Shown piece by piece: positions 1-5,635 of a stretch of 6,877 nt of DNA. Every line of letters begins with the position of its first letter. The first letter of the stretch is position 1. The translations under genes and the position numbers were made by a program. The notes below the pieces were generated by a model that saw nothing but the letters and a program-made list of their open reading frames with translations, did no database searches and was not told the DNA's origin. Source of the DNA: Candidatus Omnitrophota bacterium (lineage in GTDB: Bacteria; Omnitrophota; Gorgyraeia; B26-G9); assembly GCA_023136735.1 (NCBI GenBank), contig JAGLQQ010000269.1, positions 1 to 6,877 on the forward strand, in the 5' to 3' direction.

Positions 1-44
1 AGTTATTAAAGCAAATTAAGAATGACCCAGAAGTTACTATTTAA
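1..44 (+). CDS. C-terminal end of a convergent plus-strand gene (partial)
   Basis: Frame 3 of the plus strand is open from the window edge and reads LLKQIKNDPEVTI before a TAA at 42-44. The other two plus frames hit a stop by position 18. The residue mix looks like an ordinary soluble protein C-terminus, and the stop falls just four bases before a strong stem-loop that would terminate transcription coming from the left. That geometry is what makes me call it a gene end rather than chance. Only 13 codons are visible, so no function can be assigned and chance remains possible. Confidence 0.5.
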   Translation, partial: LLKQIKNDPEVTI

Positions 45-47
45 AGA

Positions 48-96
48 AATAATAAAACCCAAGCTAGTGTGTTATTTTAGCTTGGGTTTTATTATT
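48..96. terminator. Bidirectional intrinsic terminator, 19-bp perfect stem
   Basis: Positions 48-66 pair perfectly with 78-96 around an 11-base loop (67-77). The core is AACCCAAGCTA against TAGCTTGGGTT, and the flanking stem is A/T only. Read on either strand, the G+C-containing part of the stem is followed by TTTTATTATT, so it can stop transcription in both directions. It lies 19 bases past the stop of the minus-strand gene at 116 and just past the plus-strand stop at 44, as expected between convergent genes. Confidence 0.88.
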
Positions 97-115
97 AGAT
101 ATTAAAAAAGTATAT

Positions 116-673
116 CTACTGTAAGTTAAAGTTTCGATTAGCGGTCTCTTTTTCCGTAGAGTCTTTTGAACGTTGATTTCTTTTGCGGCGGCTCTTTCCA
201 GTAGTGGCTTCTTGCGGTTTGGCTAAGAGAGATCTTAGTTTTTCAATTTCCGCTTGGAGAGCTGCGTCTTTTGATTTTAAAGTCAGCAGTTCCTCTCCTA
301 GAGTAATGTTCATATTTTTTAGAGACTCCGCATCTTTTGTTAACTCTTCGATGCTTGTGCTTGTGCCAAGGGCTGAACTAGTTGCCTTTTCTATTGTTTT
401 TTCCATTGCTTCGTTTTTCTCTGTTTCAATGGCAAGACGTTTCTTTAAAAGGCGCTCAGATTGTTGAATAGCAGAAAGTCGGTTGCGTGATGATTTTAAA
501 TCATTGACAATAGCAGTATTGGCCTTGATTAGTTTCTCCAGTTTGCTTTCAAGGGATTCACTTTTTACAAGCTCTACTTTTTTTCGTGAATTCGATCCAA
601 TTGCCCAAAGCACGCTAATAATAGCACCAACAAGCAGTAGTAAAATAATTCTGCGTTGTGTTGACTCTCTCAT
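116..673 (-). CDS. Membrane-anchored coiled-coil protein of unknown function
   Basis: This 185-residue protein belongs to no family I recognise. A short basic N-terminus (MRESTQRR) precedes one hydrophobic segment at about residues 9-25 without a cleavage site or lipobox, so it is probably a single-pass inner-membrane anchor with the rest outside the cytoplasm. Residues 38-152 are rich in K, E, L and S with heptad-like spacing of leucines, interrupted near 98-108 by a Ser/Thr/Gly-rich stretch, suggesting two coiled-coil helices. The tail, about 155-178, is strongly basic (KSRRKRNQR). It begins four bases after the stop of the OmpA-type gene (678) with only a weak Shine-Dalgarno, so translational coupling is likely. 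It is the last gene of the operon, with the terminator directly behind it. By its neighbours it may work in envelope organisation; that is inference. Confidence 0.8.
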   Translation of the reverse strand: MRESTQRRIILLLLVGAIISVLWAIGSNSRKKVELVKSESLESKLEKLIKANTAIVNDLKSSRNRLSAIQQSERLLKKRLAIETEKNEAMEKTIEKATSSALGTSTSIEELTKDAESLKNMNITLGEELLTLKSKDAALQAEIEKLRSLLAKPQEATTGKSRRKRNQRSKDSTEKETANRNFNLQ

Positions 674-677
674 TATC

Positions 678-1313
678 TTATTTCACTTCTGTCGGCTTAT
701 TCTTTATTATTGTATCAGGTAGAATTGTAATCTCAACCCGCCTGTTTTGCTGTCTGCCTTCTTTGGTTTTGTTTGAAATCACAGGCCTGAATTCACCGTA
801 TCCTACAGCGGAAAGTCGCTCGGGGTCTACATTTCTATTGTCAATTACATAGTGTAATACGCTGGTGGCTCTTGCTGTTGAGAGCTCCCAGTTTGATTTC
901 CATTTAGATTTTTGGATAGGCATATTGTCTGTATGGCCTTCTATAGCAATATTTCTGTTTCGTACCTGGTCATTTAGAACTTTTGCGACCCTGTCTAATA
1001 TAGAATAAGCATCTTTCTTTATTATCGATTTTCCTGAATCGAATAAAATCTCATCCACAAATGTTATTACAAGTCCTTTGTTGAGCATCTCCAGTCGAAT
1101 CTGTTTTTCTTCGATTTCTTTTTTAAGCTTTTCTTCAAGCTCATCTCTTGCTCTCATGAGTTCAGCGCGAGCTCTTTTCTCTTCGCTAAGTCTTGTTGCT
1201 AAATCATCAATTCTATCTAAATCGCCAGGGCTTCTTTTCTGTAAAATTACGGAACATCCAGTAAGACTAATTAATAATGCTATGACGACAAAATATTTTA
1301 ATTTGCTTGTCAT
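678..1313 (-). CDS. OmpA/MotB-type peptidoglycan-binding lipoprotein
   Basis: This is a 211-residue predicted lipoprotein that probably links a membrane to peptidoglycan. A lipoprotein signal peptide ends in the lipobox LTGC (Cys20). A charged helical coiled coil follows (about 31-78), then an OmpA C-terminal domain (about 80-197). The domain shows LFDSGKS at 90-96, GHTDN at 126-130, NWELSTARA at 141-149 and QNRRVEI at 189-195. Asp129 and Arg148 match the pair that binds diaminopimelate in OmpA-family domains. The longer GHTDN-to-NWELS stretch (MPIQKSKWKS) is of the MotB type rather than classical OmpA. The start at 1313 is chosen because TAAGGAGGTG lies five to eight bases upstream and the signal peptide begins there. 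An in-frame ATG at 1352 would add 13 polar residues before the signal and has no ribosome binding site. No motor-stator transmembrane helix or motA is nearby, so a flagellar MotB role is unlikely. Confidence 0.92.
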   Translation of the reverse strand: MTSKLKYFVVIALLISLTGCSVILQKRSPGDLDRIDDLATRLSEEKRARAELMRARDELEEKLKKEIEEKQIRLEMLNKGLVITFVDEILFDSGKSIIKKDAYSILDRVAKVLNDQVRNRNIAIEGHTDNMPIQKSKWKSNWELSTARATSVLHYVIDNRNVDPERLSAVGYGEFRPVISNKTKEGRQQNRRVEITILPDTIIKNKPTEVK

Positions 1314-1316
1314 ATA

Positions 1317-1326
1317 CACCTCCTTA
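1317..1326 (-). promoter_or_regulatory. Shine-Dalgarno that fixes the OmpA-type start
   Basis: On the minus strand TAAGGAGGTG lies with its GGAGG at 1323-1319, five bases before the ATG at 1313. It is an almost full anti-16S match. It decides in favour of the ATG at 1313 over the upstream in-frame ATG at 1352, which lacks any such site. Confidence 0.85.
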
Positions 1327-1330
1327 GCGT

Positions 1331-1349
1331 GGCGATTTAATTTTTCGCC
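1331..1349 (-). repeat. Small hairpin in the gap between the two lipoprotein genes
   Basis: GGCGA (1331-1335) and TCGCC (1345-1349) form a five-base perfect stem with a nine-base A/T loop. It lies between the stop of the PG-binding lipoprotein (1362) and the Shine-Dalgarno of the OmpA-type gene (1326). No U-tract follows on the minus strand, so it is not an intrinsic terminator. It could stabilise the message or tune initiation of the downstream gene. The stem is short and a chance origin cannot be excluded. Confidence 0.4.
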
Positions 1350-1361
1350 CATTGGTTTTGG

Positions 1362-1829
1362 TTAATTAATATAAGTTTTTAATTTTTCCCAGGTTTTTGC
1401 TCCGACGATACCATCAACTGTCAGATTATGCTCTTTTTGGAAAGCTTGAATCGCTTTTTTTGTCTTTGGCCCCAGCTTTCCATCAATCGATCCGAGATTA
1501 AAACCAGCTTTTGTAAGCGCTCTTTGGATGTCGGTAAGCTGATAGCTCTTTTTTCTTGTTCGCACGTCTTCACCGACTGCTGGTATGACTTCAGGAGCAG
1601 AGACATGAACATTTGATTTAGTTTTTTTTCGTTCGCTCGATAAAAGTTCGATATTAGCTTCTGGTTTGCTGATTATTTCAATTTCAGGTAATACAAATTC
1701 TTCCTTTTCTGCTTTTTTCACGCCCGAGGGCCTCTTGCCCATTGCGGCGGCTTGAGGGATAGTACAGGCTGTGAATATAGTAGCAAGCAAAAGTAAAATA
1801 AATGCAATGAATAATGTTTTTTTTAACAA
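1362..1829 (-). CDS. Lipoprotein with C-terminal PG_binding_1 domain
   Basis: This 155-residue protein begins with a lipoprotein-like signal, MLKK followed by a hydrophobic run and the box FTAC with Cys22; Phe at -3 is tolerated but not ideal. Residues about 23-96 are a low-complexity, probably disordered linker. Residues 97-151 are a PG_binding_1 domain (PF01471 fold), with QLTDIQRALTKAGF, then GSIDGKLGPKTKKAIQAFQ (113-131) and DGIVGAKTWEKL (139-150). The domain binds peptidoglycan and usually accompanies a hydrolase, but no catalytic domain is present, so a tethering or scaffold role is inferred. The start is TTG at 1829, supported by AGGGAAG just upstream. The first in-frame ATG (codon 30) would delete the signal peptide. 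It is first in a three-gene operon ending at 116 and has its own promoter at 1868-1896. Confidence 0.88.
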   Translation of the reverse strand: MLKKTLFIAFILLLLATIFTACTIPQAAAMGKRPSGVKKAEKEEFVLPEIEIISKPEANIELLSSERKKTKSNVHVSAPEVIPAVGEDVRTRKKSYQLTDIQRALTKAGFNLGSIDGKLGPKTKKAIQAFQKEHNLTVDGIVGAKTWEKLKTYIN

Positions 1830-1832
1830 TGT

Positions 1833-1839
1833 CTTCCCT
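1833..1839 (-). promoter_or_regulatory. Ribosome binding site for a TTG start
   Basis: AGGGAAG on the minus strand sits three bases before the TTG at 1829 (AGGGA lies five bases before it). It is a one-mismatch version of AGGGAGG. With the signal peptide beginning right after the TTG, it supports a non-ATG start for the PG-binding lipoprotein. Confidence 0.55.
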
Positions 1840-1867
1840 GGAGGTTATGAACCAGAAAGCAATCTAA

Positions 1868-1896
1868 ATCTTATCACTTTTAACTATCAAAGTCAA
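1868..1896 (-). promoter_or_regulatory. Sigma70-type promoter of the three-gene envelope operon
   Basis: On the minus strand TTGACT (1896-1891) and TAAGAT (1873-1868) are separated by exactly 17 bases. Each differs from the consensus hexamers by one base. Transcription would start near 1861, giving a leader of roughly 30 bases before the TTG of the PG-binding lipoprotein at 1829. The site lies between the small basic gene and that lipoprotein, so the operon 1829-116 can be expressed independently of the genes upstream. Confidence 0.75.
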
Positions 1897-1960
1897 GTCC
1901 TCTCAAAACGCACATCCCAATTCAATGATTATGTGGACTGGCGCTTTGCAAAATCGATAA

Positions 1961-2044
1961 CTATGCACCACGAGTAGGTTTGCGTCCATGGTTTGCTTTT
2001 TTAGATTTCCATTTTAGTTTGCCTTTTCGGCTTCTTTTTGCCAT
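1961..2044 (-). CDS. Tiny basic protein resembling ribosomal protein bL37
   Basis: A 27-residue open frame begins with ATG at 2044, eight bases after GGAGG within a perfect AAGGAGG, and ends with TAG at 1961. The peptide starts MAKRSRKGKLKWK and contains KANHGRKP near its end. It has 12 Lys/Arg, one His and no acidic residue. From memory, the mycobacterial large-subunit protein bL37 (about 24 residues) begins MAKRGRKK and ends with KANHGKRPN, so both the start and the C-terminal signature match. I infer a ribosome-bound RNA-binding protein of the bL37 type. Its location in the ribosome is known only for mycobacteria, and homology across phyla from so short a sequence is not proven. It has its own promoter-like region upstream. 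Between its stop and the next promoter at 1896 lie about 64 bases with no convincing terminator. Alternatives are another small basic RNA-binding protein. At 84 bases it falls below common gene-caller cut-offs. Confidence 0.8.
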   Translation of the reverse strand: MAKRSRKGKLKWKSKKANHGRKPTRGA

Positions 2045-2052
2045 TGTAGATT

Positions 2053-2059
2053 CCTCCTT
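2053..2059 (-). promoter_or_regulatory. Perfect Shine-Dalgarno of the bL37-like gene
   Basis: AAGGAGG on the minus strand, with eight bases to the ATG at 2044. It is one of the strongest ribosome binding sites in the window and is the main non-homology evidence that the 27-codon frame is translated. Confidence 0.88.
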
Positions 2060-2070
2060 AAGATTTTTAT

Positions 2071-2106
2071 ATTATATATATTGTGTCAAAAAAGCGATTT
2101 TGTCAA
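2071..2106 (-). promoter_or_regulatory. Candidate promoter region with two TTGACA boxes
   Basis: The minus strand has two exact TTGACA hexamers, at 2106-2101 and 2089-2084. From the first, a 17-base spacer leads to CAATAT (2083-2078), an acceptable -10. An exact TATAAT at 2076-2071 lies in the A/T-rich run but at poor spacing from both boxes (24 and 7 bases). A promoter for the bL37-like gene is likely because this is the only gap between it and tsaD; which hexamers are used is unclear. No terminator is visible after tsaD, so read-through from upstream may also contribute. Confidence 0.5.
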
Positions 2107-2133
2107 TTACAATTAAAAATTATCTGTTAACGG

Positions 2134-3123
2134 CTATGTGGAAGAGGCTGCTGTAAGTGTATAATCAGAACGTTCACCTTTTTTATATAGATGAGTTCCT
2201 AAAGCCGCAATCATAGCAGCATTATCAAGGCAAAGCTCTGGAGCGGCTATCATAACCTTTATTTTCTCTTTTTTTCCAGCTTCCGCAAGGCATTGGCGAA
2301 GATAGCTGTTGCAGGCTACCCCTCCGCCGACAGATAATATTTTGATATTAAATTTTTTACAGGCTGCAATGCTCTGCACTGTAAGGGATTTAACGACTTC
2401 TTTTTGAAAAGCGTGAGCGATCTGAGCCTTAGTTTTTTTATTCCTTGTTGTGACTTTTTCCCAAGTATAAAGCACATTGGTCTTAATTCCACTAAAACTG
2501 AAATCAAAACTGTCCTTAAACCGGGCGCATTTAAAACGAAATGGTGAAGCGCTGATGCTTTGAGCTAGCTTGTCTATAGCCGGTCCTCCTGGATAGGGGA
2601 GACCCAGCATTTTTGCTACTTTGTCATATGCCTCACCAGCAGCATCGTCCCTAGTACGGCCGATTATTTTTATTTTATCGAAATCCAGTACTTGTGCTAA
2701 GCTGCTGTGTCCGCCTGAAGCAACCAGGCCTATGAACGGAAACTTAAAATTTCCTTTTTCTAAAAAAGGTGCGAATAGATGGGCTTTAATGTGGTTTATT
2801 CCCAAAACAGGCTTGTTCAATCCAAAACTTAAAGCCTTAGCAAATGATACTCCGACAAGTAGAGAGCCCATAAGACCAGGAGTGTGAGTAACACAGATGA
2901 GATCTATATCAGATAGTTTTAAACCTGCTTTTTTTAAGGCTTTTTTTGTTACTGGTGTTATGTATTCAAGATGAAAGCGGGAGGCGATCTCAGGAACAAT
3001 GCCTCCGAATTTTCGATGCATATGAATACTCGAGCTTACGCAAGAAGACAGAACTTCCTTACCGTTTTTAAGTACGGCTGCTGCTGTTTCATCACATGAT
3101 GTTTCAATCCCCAGTGCTATCAT
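2134..3123 (-). CDS. tsaD: tRNA N6-threonylcarbamoyladenosine synthase TsaD
   Basis: TsaD (formerly Gcp/YgjD) transfers the threonylcarbamoyl group from threonylcarbamoyl-AMP to A37 of tRNAs reading ANN codons. It works in the cytoplasm with TsaB and TsaE, neither of which is in this window. The 329-residue protein is near full family length and has the ASKHA-type ATPase fold. GIETSCDET lies at the N-terminus (5-13). NHIKAH carries the metal ligands His111 and His115. ASGGHSS follows at about 135-141, then PYPGGPAID, SVGGGVACN, and CLDNAAMIA with Asp300. These His and Asp positions equal the E. coli numbering when counted from the ATG at 3123, which supports that start over the in-frame GTG at 3129. 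A purine-rich AAAAAAGGGTGA precedes it. The first 20 bases overlap the end of the deacetylase gene, implying translational coupling. Confidence 0.97.
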   Translation of the reverse strand: MIALGIETSCDETAAAVLKNGKEVLSSCVSSSIHMHRKFGGIVPEIASRFHLEYITPVTKKALKKAGLKLSDIDLICVTHTPGLMGSLLVGVSFAKALSFGLNKPVLGINHIKAHLFAPFLEKGNFKFPFIGLVASGGHSSLAQVLDFDKIKIIGRTRDDAAGEAYDKVAKMLGLPYPGGPAIDKLAQSISASPFRFKCARFKDSFDFSFSGIKTNVLYTWEKVTTRNKKTKAQIAHAFQKEVVKSLTVQSIAACKKFNIKILSVGGGVACNSYLRQCLAEAGKKEKIKVMIAAPELCLDNAAMIAALGTHLYKKGERSDYTLTAASST

Positions 3124-4231
3124 TTTCACCCTTTTTTAATATGGAAGGCCTTGTGTTATTTAGCAAATCAGATAAATAAACAAACCGGACTCCCTCTTTT
3201 TCCAGTTCAGGGATGACCTCTTTTAGGATATCTATGGTAAGTTCTTTAGCATGCCCGATAACAACAGCACTCCCTTTTTCTGCAGCTATATTTTTTGCTC
3301 GCATCAGCTGCCCCTTGATGTGATCTTTACTGCTCACATTATCTATGAAAATATCTCGCCTTATAAAAGCTATTTTTTTTTGCAAGGCTACCTGAGGCGA
3401 GATAGAATCATTAGACGTATAGCTGTCTAGAAAATAAAGCTCATTGTTTTTGATCTGTTCGAATAGAATATTTAAAACATATTCGCTTTCTGTTGCCTTT
3501 GAACCCATGTGATTATTTATGCCTTTTAAATATGGAATGCTTTTTATGTCATCCTTAATGATGTTTTTAATAACTTCTTCACTCATAGACGTGAAAATAG
3601 TATTTTTTTCAAGGGGATGTTTTTCGGCATTATGAGGCTCAAGGGGTAGATGCAAGATCACCTCATGACCGCCTTCATTTGCCCTCTGGGCTATCTTTGT
3701 TGAGAAGGGGAGATGAGGTAATACGGCATAGGTTAAGGGAATCCCCAAATCAAGTGATTCGCGTAAAGCTTTATTGCTGTATCCCCAGTCATCAATGACT
3801 AAAGCAATATCGGCTAGAACTATTTTTTGCCTCAGAATAAGACGATACAGCTTCAGATCTTTATAAAAGAAATCTAAAGTCAGAATGTGCTCTTTTTTTG
3901 TCAGGTTTTTTTGAATTTTCCCTAATTGCACAGGGGCAAAGGCAATGCTTGTAATAAAGGAACTTTTGATCTCAGCTAAAGACTGCTTCTGAGGCAGGAG
4001 AAATTCCTTTTTTATTGATTGTGCTTCTTTTCTGAAGCCGCTTACGCGCTGATGGGTTGTTCCAAGAGGCGCTTGTGTGTTAACCTCGTGTTCAAGGAGT
4101 ATGCCCAAGGCGATTTTATCGCATTCAAATGTCATTTGAGAATAATCTGTTTTTCTTAAGAAGAAAACAGTAACCGCGATAACGGCAATCACGCCGAAAG
4201 TAATTATAGAACTAAGCTGCTTTTTTTCCAT
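3104..4231 (-). CDS. Divergent polysaccharide deacetylase, YibQ family
   Basis: The 375-residue protein has an N-terminal anchor (MEKKQ then hydrophobic about 6-25), an extra domain of about 30-135 with no recognised family, and a C-terminal divergent polysaccharide deacetylase domain (PF04748, formerly DUF610) at about 140-360. Family landmarks are IALVIDDWG at 142-150, PLTYAVLPH at 165-173, GHEVILHLPLEP at 188-199, GINNHMGS at 237-244 and VVIGHAK near 323-329. The Asp and His residues in IDDWG, HLPLEP and NNHMGS are probable metal or catalytic ligands by analogy with NodB-fold enzymes; the natural substrate of YibQ-type proteins is not settled. It is probably periplasmic and anchored. The ATG at 4231 is preferred because it places a Lys-rich start directly before the membrane segment. 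A TTG at 4282, just after ctpA, would add 17 residues; neither start has a clear Shine-Dalgarno. It lies between ctpA and tsaD in one run. Confidence 0.92.
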   Translation of the reverse strand: MEKKQLSSIITFGVIAVIAVTVFFLRKTDYSQMTFECDKIALGILLEHEVNTQAPLGTTHQRVSGFRKEAQSIKKEFLLPQKQSLAEIKSSFITSIAFAPVQLGKIQKNLTKKEHILTLDFFYKDLKLYRLILRQKIVLADIALVIDDWGYSNKALRESLDLGIPLTYAVLPHLPFSTKIAQRANEGGHEVILHLPLEPHNAEKHPLEKNTIFTSMSEEVIKNIIKDDIKSIPYLKGINNHMGSKATESEYVLNILFEQIKNNELYFLDSYTSNDSISPQVALQKKIAFIRRDIFIDNVSSKDHIKGQLMRAKNIAAEKGSAVVIGHAKELTIDILKEVIPELEKEGVRFVYLSDLLNNTRPSILKKGENDSTGD

Positions 4232-4284
4232 TTTAATATACAGGGAATAGAACGGTTTATTTGTTGATAAGTAAACGAGCAAAT

Positions 4285-5634
4285 TTAATTTGTTTTTGGC
4301 AGTGCCTTATATATTTTAATTCCGTTCATGAGATTAATAGCTGCTCTAAGCTGATTATCATCTCTGATGAATTCTTCTTCCTCGTTCTCTTGTTCTTTGA
4401 TATTTTTTTCAGGCATGGATCCATCAATAGATTCTATGTCTTCAGGCAGTGCGTCGTTTTCGTTGTTTAAATTATTTTTATCTTCCATTTTATCGAATAC
4501 ATTTGTTTCTTTTTTTGCCTGTTTATTTTCGCGTGGAGGTTCCGCATTGACGCTTATGTCAGGGATGATGCCTGTTTCATTTATCGTGCGCCCTAGCGGA
4601 GTATAATATTTAGCTGTAGTTAATCTTAAAGCCGATCCGTCGCGCATGGGAATAACGGTTTGCACGGATCCTTTGCCGAAAGATTTTGTCCCGAGGATAA
4701 TTCCTCTTTTATGATCTTGAATAGCGCCGGCAACAATTTCTGAAGCGGATGCGGATCCGCCGTTAATCATAACTATAAGAGGCATATCTTTGAACTTTGT
4801 TTGTCCTGTGGCTCGATATTCGACATTCTGTTTCTGCTCGCGGCCTTTTGTATAAACTATTAGTTTGCCGGTAGGTAAAAATTCACTTACCGTTTCAACA
4901 GAAGATATTAATAGTCCTCCGGGATTATTTCTTAGGTCAAAAATAAGACTGTCCATGCCGTCCTGAGAAAGTTTCTCTAAGGCAAGATCAAGATCGCTTT
5001 TTGTTTTTTCAGAGAAATCAGTAAGTTTGATATATCCGATATTGTCTTTTAAAAGTTTTGCGTTTCTTACGGCCTTAATCTCAATAATATCTCTAGTAAC
5101 AACGATCTCTTTAAAACTTTCTTCTGATTCGCGCATTATAGTCAATTTAACATCTGTGCCGGGTTTTCCTCGCATAAGCTTGACTGCTTCGGTCAAGGTC
5201 ATGTCTTTGGTAATTTTAGCATCGATTCTAACAATGCGATCCTGAGCTTGAAGTCCTGCTCTGTCAGCCGGTGTTCCGTCAAGGGGGGTGATTATCGTCA
5301 GTAGGTTATCACGAATTGTGATTTCAATGCCTAAGCCTCCGAATTCACCTTCGGTTTCTACCTGTAATTCCTTAAATGTGTCAGGATCCATAAACTGGCT
5401 ATAAGGGTCCAAAGCTGAAAGCATGCCCTTTAAAGCTCCATAAATAATATCTTTAGAAGCAACGGTTTCAACATAGTCATGCTGTATAGCAGTTATGGCA
5501 TCAGAGAATATCTCAATCTGATGATAAAGATCATCTTCAGGATTTTTCGGTTTTGCATACACAGATTCGCTTATAAGAAACATCCCGATACACATAGAGA
5601 GGATGAGCAATATAGATATTTTTTTCCGTAACAT
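4285..5634 (-). CDS. ctpA: Carboxy-terminal processing protease CtpA (S41 family)
   Basis: This 449-residue secreted serine protease trims or degrades envelope proteins from their C-termini. A signal peptide (about 1-27, ending SVYA) is followed by an N-terminal helical part, a PDZ domain (about 95-170, with GGLGIEI and GTPADRAGLQAQDRI) and the S41 catalytic core (about 195-365). The nucleophile is Ser296 in GSASASEIVAG. The general base is Lys321 in SFGKGSVQ, 25 residues later as in E. coli Tsp (Ser430/Lys455), and Gln325 completes the Ser-Lys-Gln set. FDLRNNPGG at 232-240 is the usual family motif. Residues about 366-425 form an acidic, Asn/Glu/Lys-rich insertion before the conserved-looking tail QLRAAINLMNGIKI. 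The start sits one base after the gatB stop, with GGAGG inside the end of gatB, so the two are co-transcribed and probably coupled. Confidence 0.96.
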   Translation of the reverse strand: MLRKKISILLILSMCIGMFLISESVYAKPKNPEDDLYHQIEIFSDAITAIQHDYVETVASKDIIYGALKGMLSALDPYSQFMDPDTFKELQVETEGEFGGLGIEITIRDNLLTIITPLDGTPADRAGLQAQDRIVRIDAKITKDMTLTEAVKLMRGKPGTDVKLTIMRESEESFKEIVVTRDIIEIKAVRNAKLLKDNIGYIKLTDFSEKTKSDLDLALEKLSQDGMDSLIFDLRNNPGGLLISSVETVSEFLPTGKLIVYTKGREQKQNVEYRATGQTKFKDMPLIVMINGGSASASEIVAGAIQDHKRGIILGTKSFGKGSVQTVIPMRDGSALRLTTAKYYTPLGRTINETGIIPDISVNAEPPRENKQAKKETNVFDKMEDKNNLNNENDALPEDIESIDGSMPEKNIKEQENEEEEFIRDDNQLRAAINLMNGIKIYKALPKTN

Positions 5635-5635
5635 T

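Noticed and set aside
183..467. Plus-strand frame of 94 codons opposite the coiled-coil gene
   Set aside because: Ser/Phe-rich translation is the typical shadow of a Lys/Glu-rich gene on the other strand. It has no ribosome binding site and sits wholly inside a better-supported gene.
678..1313. Flagellar motor protein MotB
   Set aside because: The domain is MotB-like in the GHTDN to NWELS stretch, but the protein has a lipobox instead of a stator helix with the proton-binding Asp, and no motA is adjacent.
1314..1352. Upstream ATG at 1352 as start of the OmpA-type gene
   Set aside because: It would put 13 polar residues before the lipoprotein signal and lacks a Shine-Dalgarno, while ATG 1313 has TAAGGAGGTG at good spacing.
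1896..1939. Possible terminator hairpin after the bL37-like gene (CACAT/ATGTG with partial AGTCC/GGACT)
   Set aside because: The inner stem is only five base pairs around a 15-base loop, the outer pairing needs a ten-base bulge, and no proper U-tract follows.
1771..1977. Plus-strand open frame of 68 codons spanning the lipoprotein start and the promoter gap
   Set aside because: It runs antisense across the lipoprotein signal peptide, the promoter and the end of the bL37-like gene. It has no Shine-Dalgarno and its product has no recognisable features.
3127..3129. GTG at 3129 as the tsaD start
   Set aside because: Counting from the ATG at 3123 puts His111, His115 and Asp300 at the family positions, and the GTG lies inside the presumed ribosome binding sequence.
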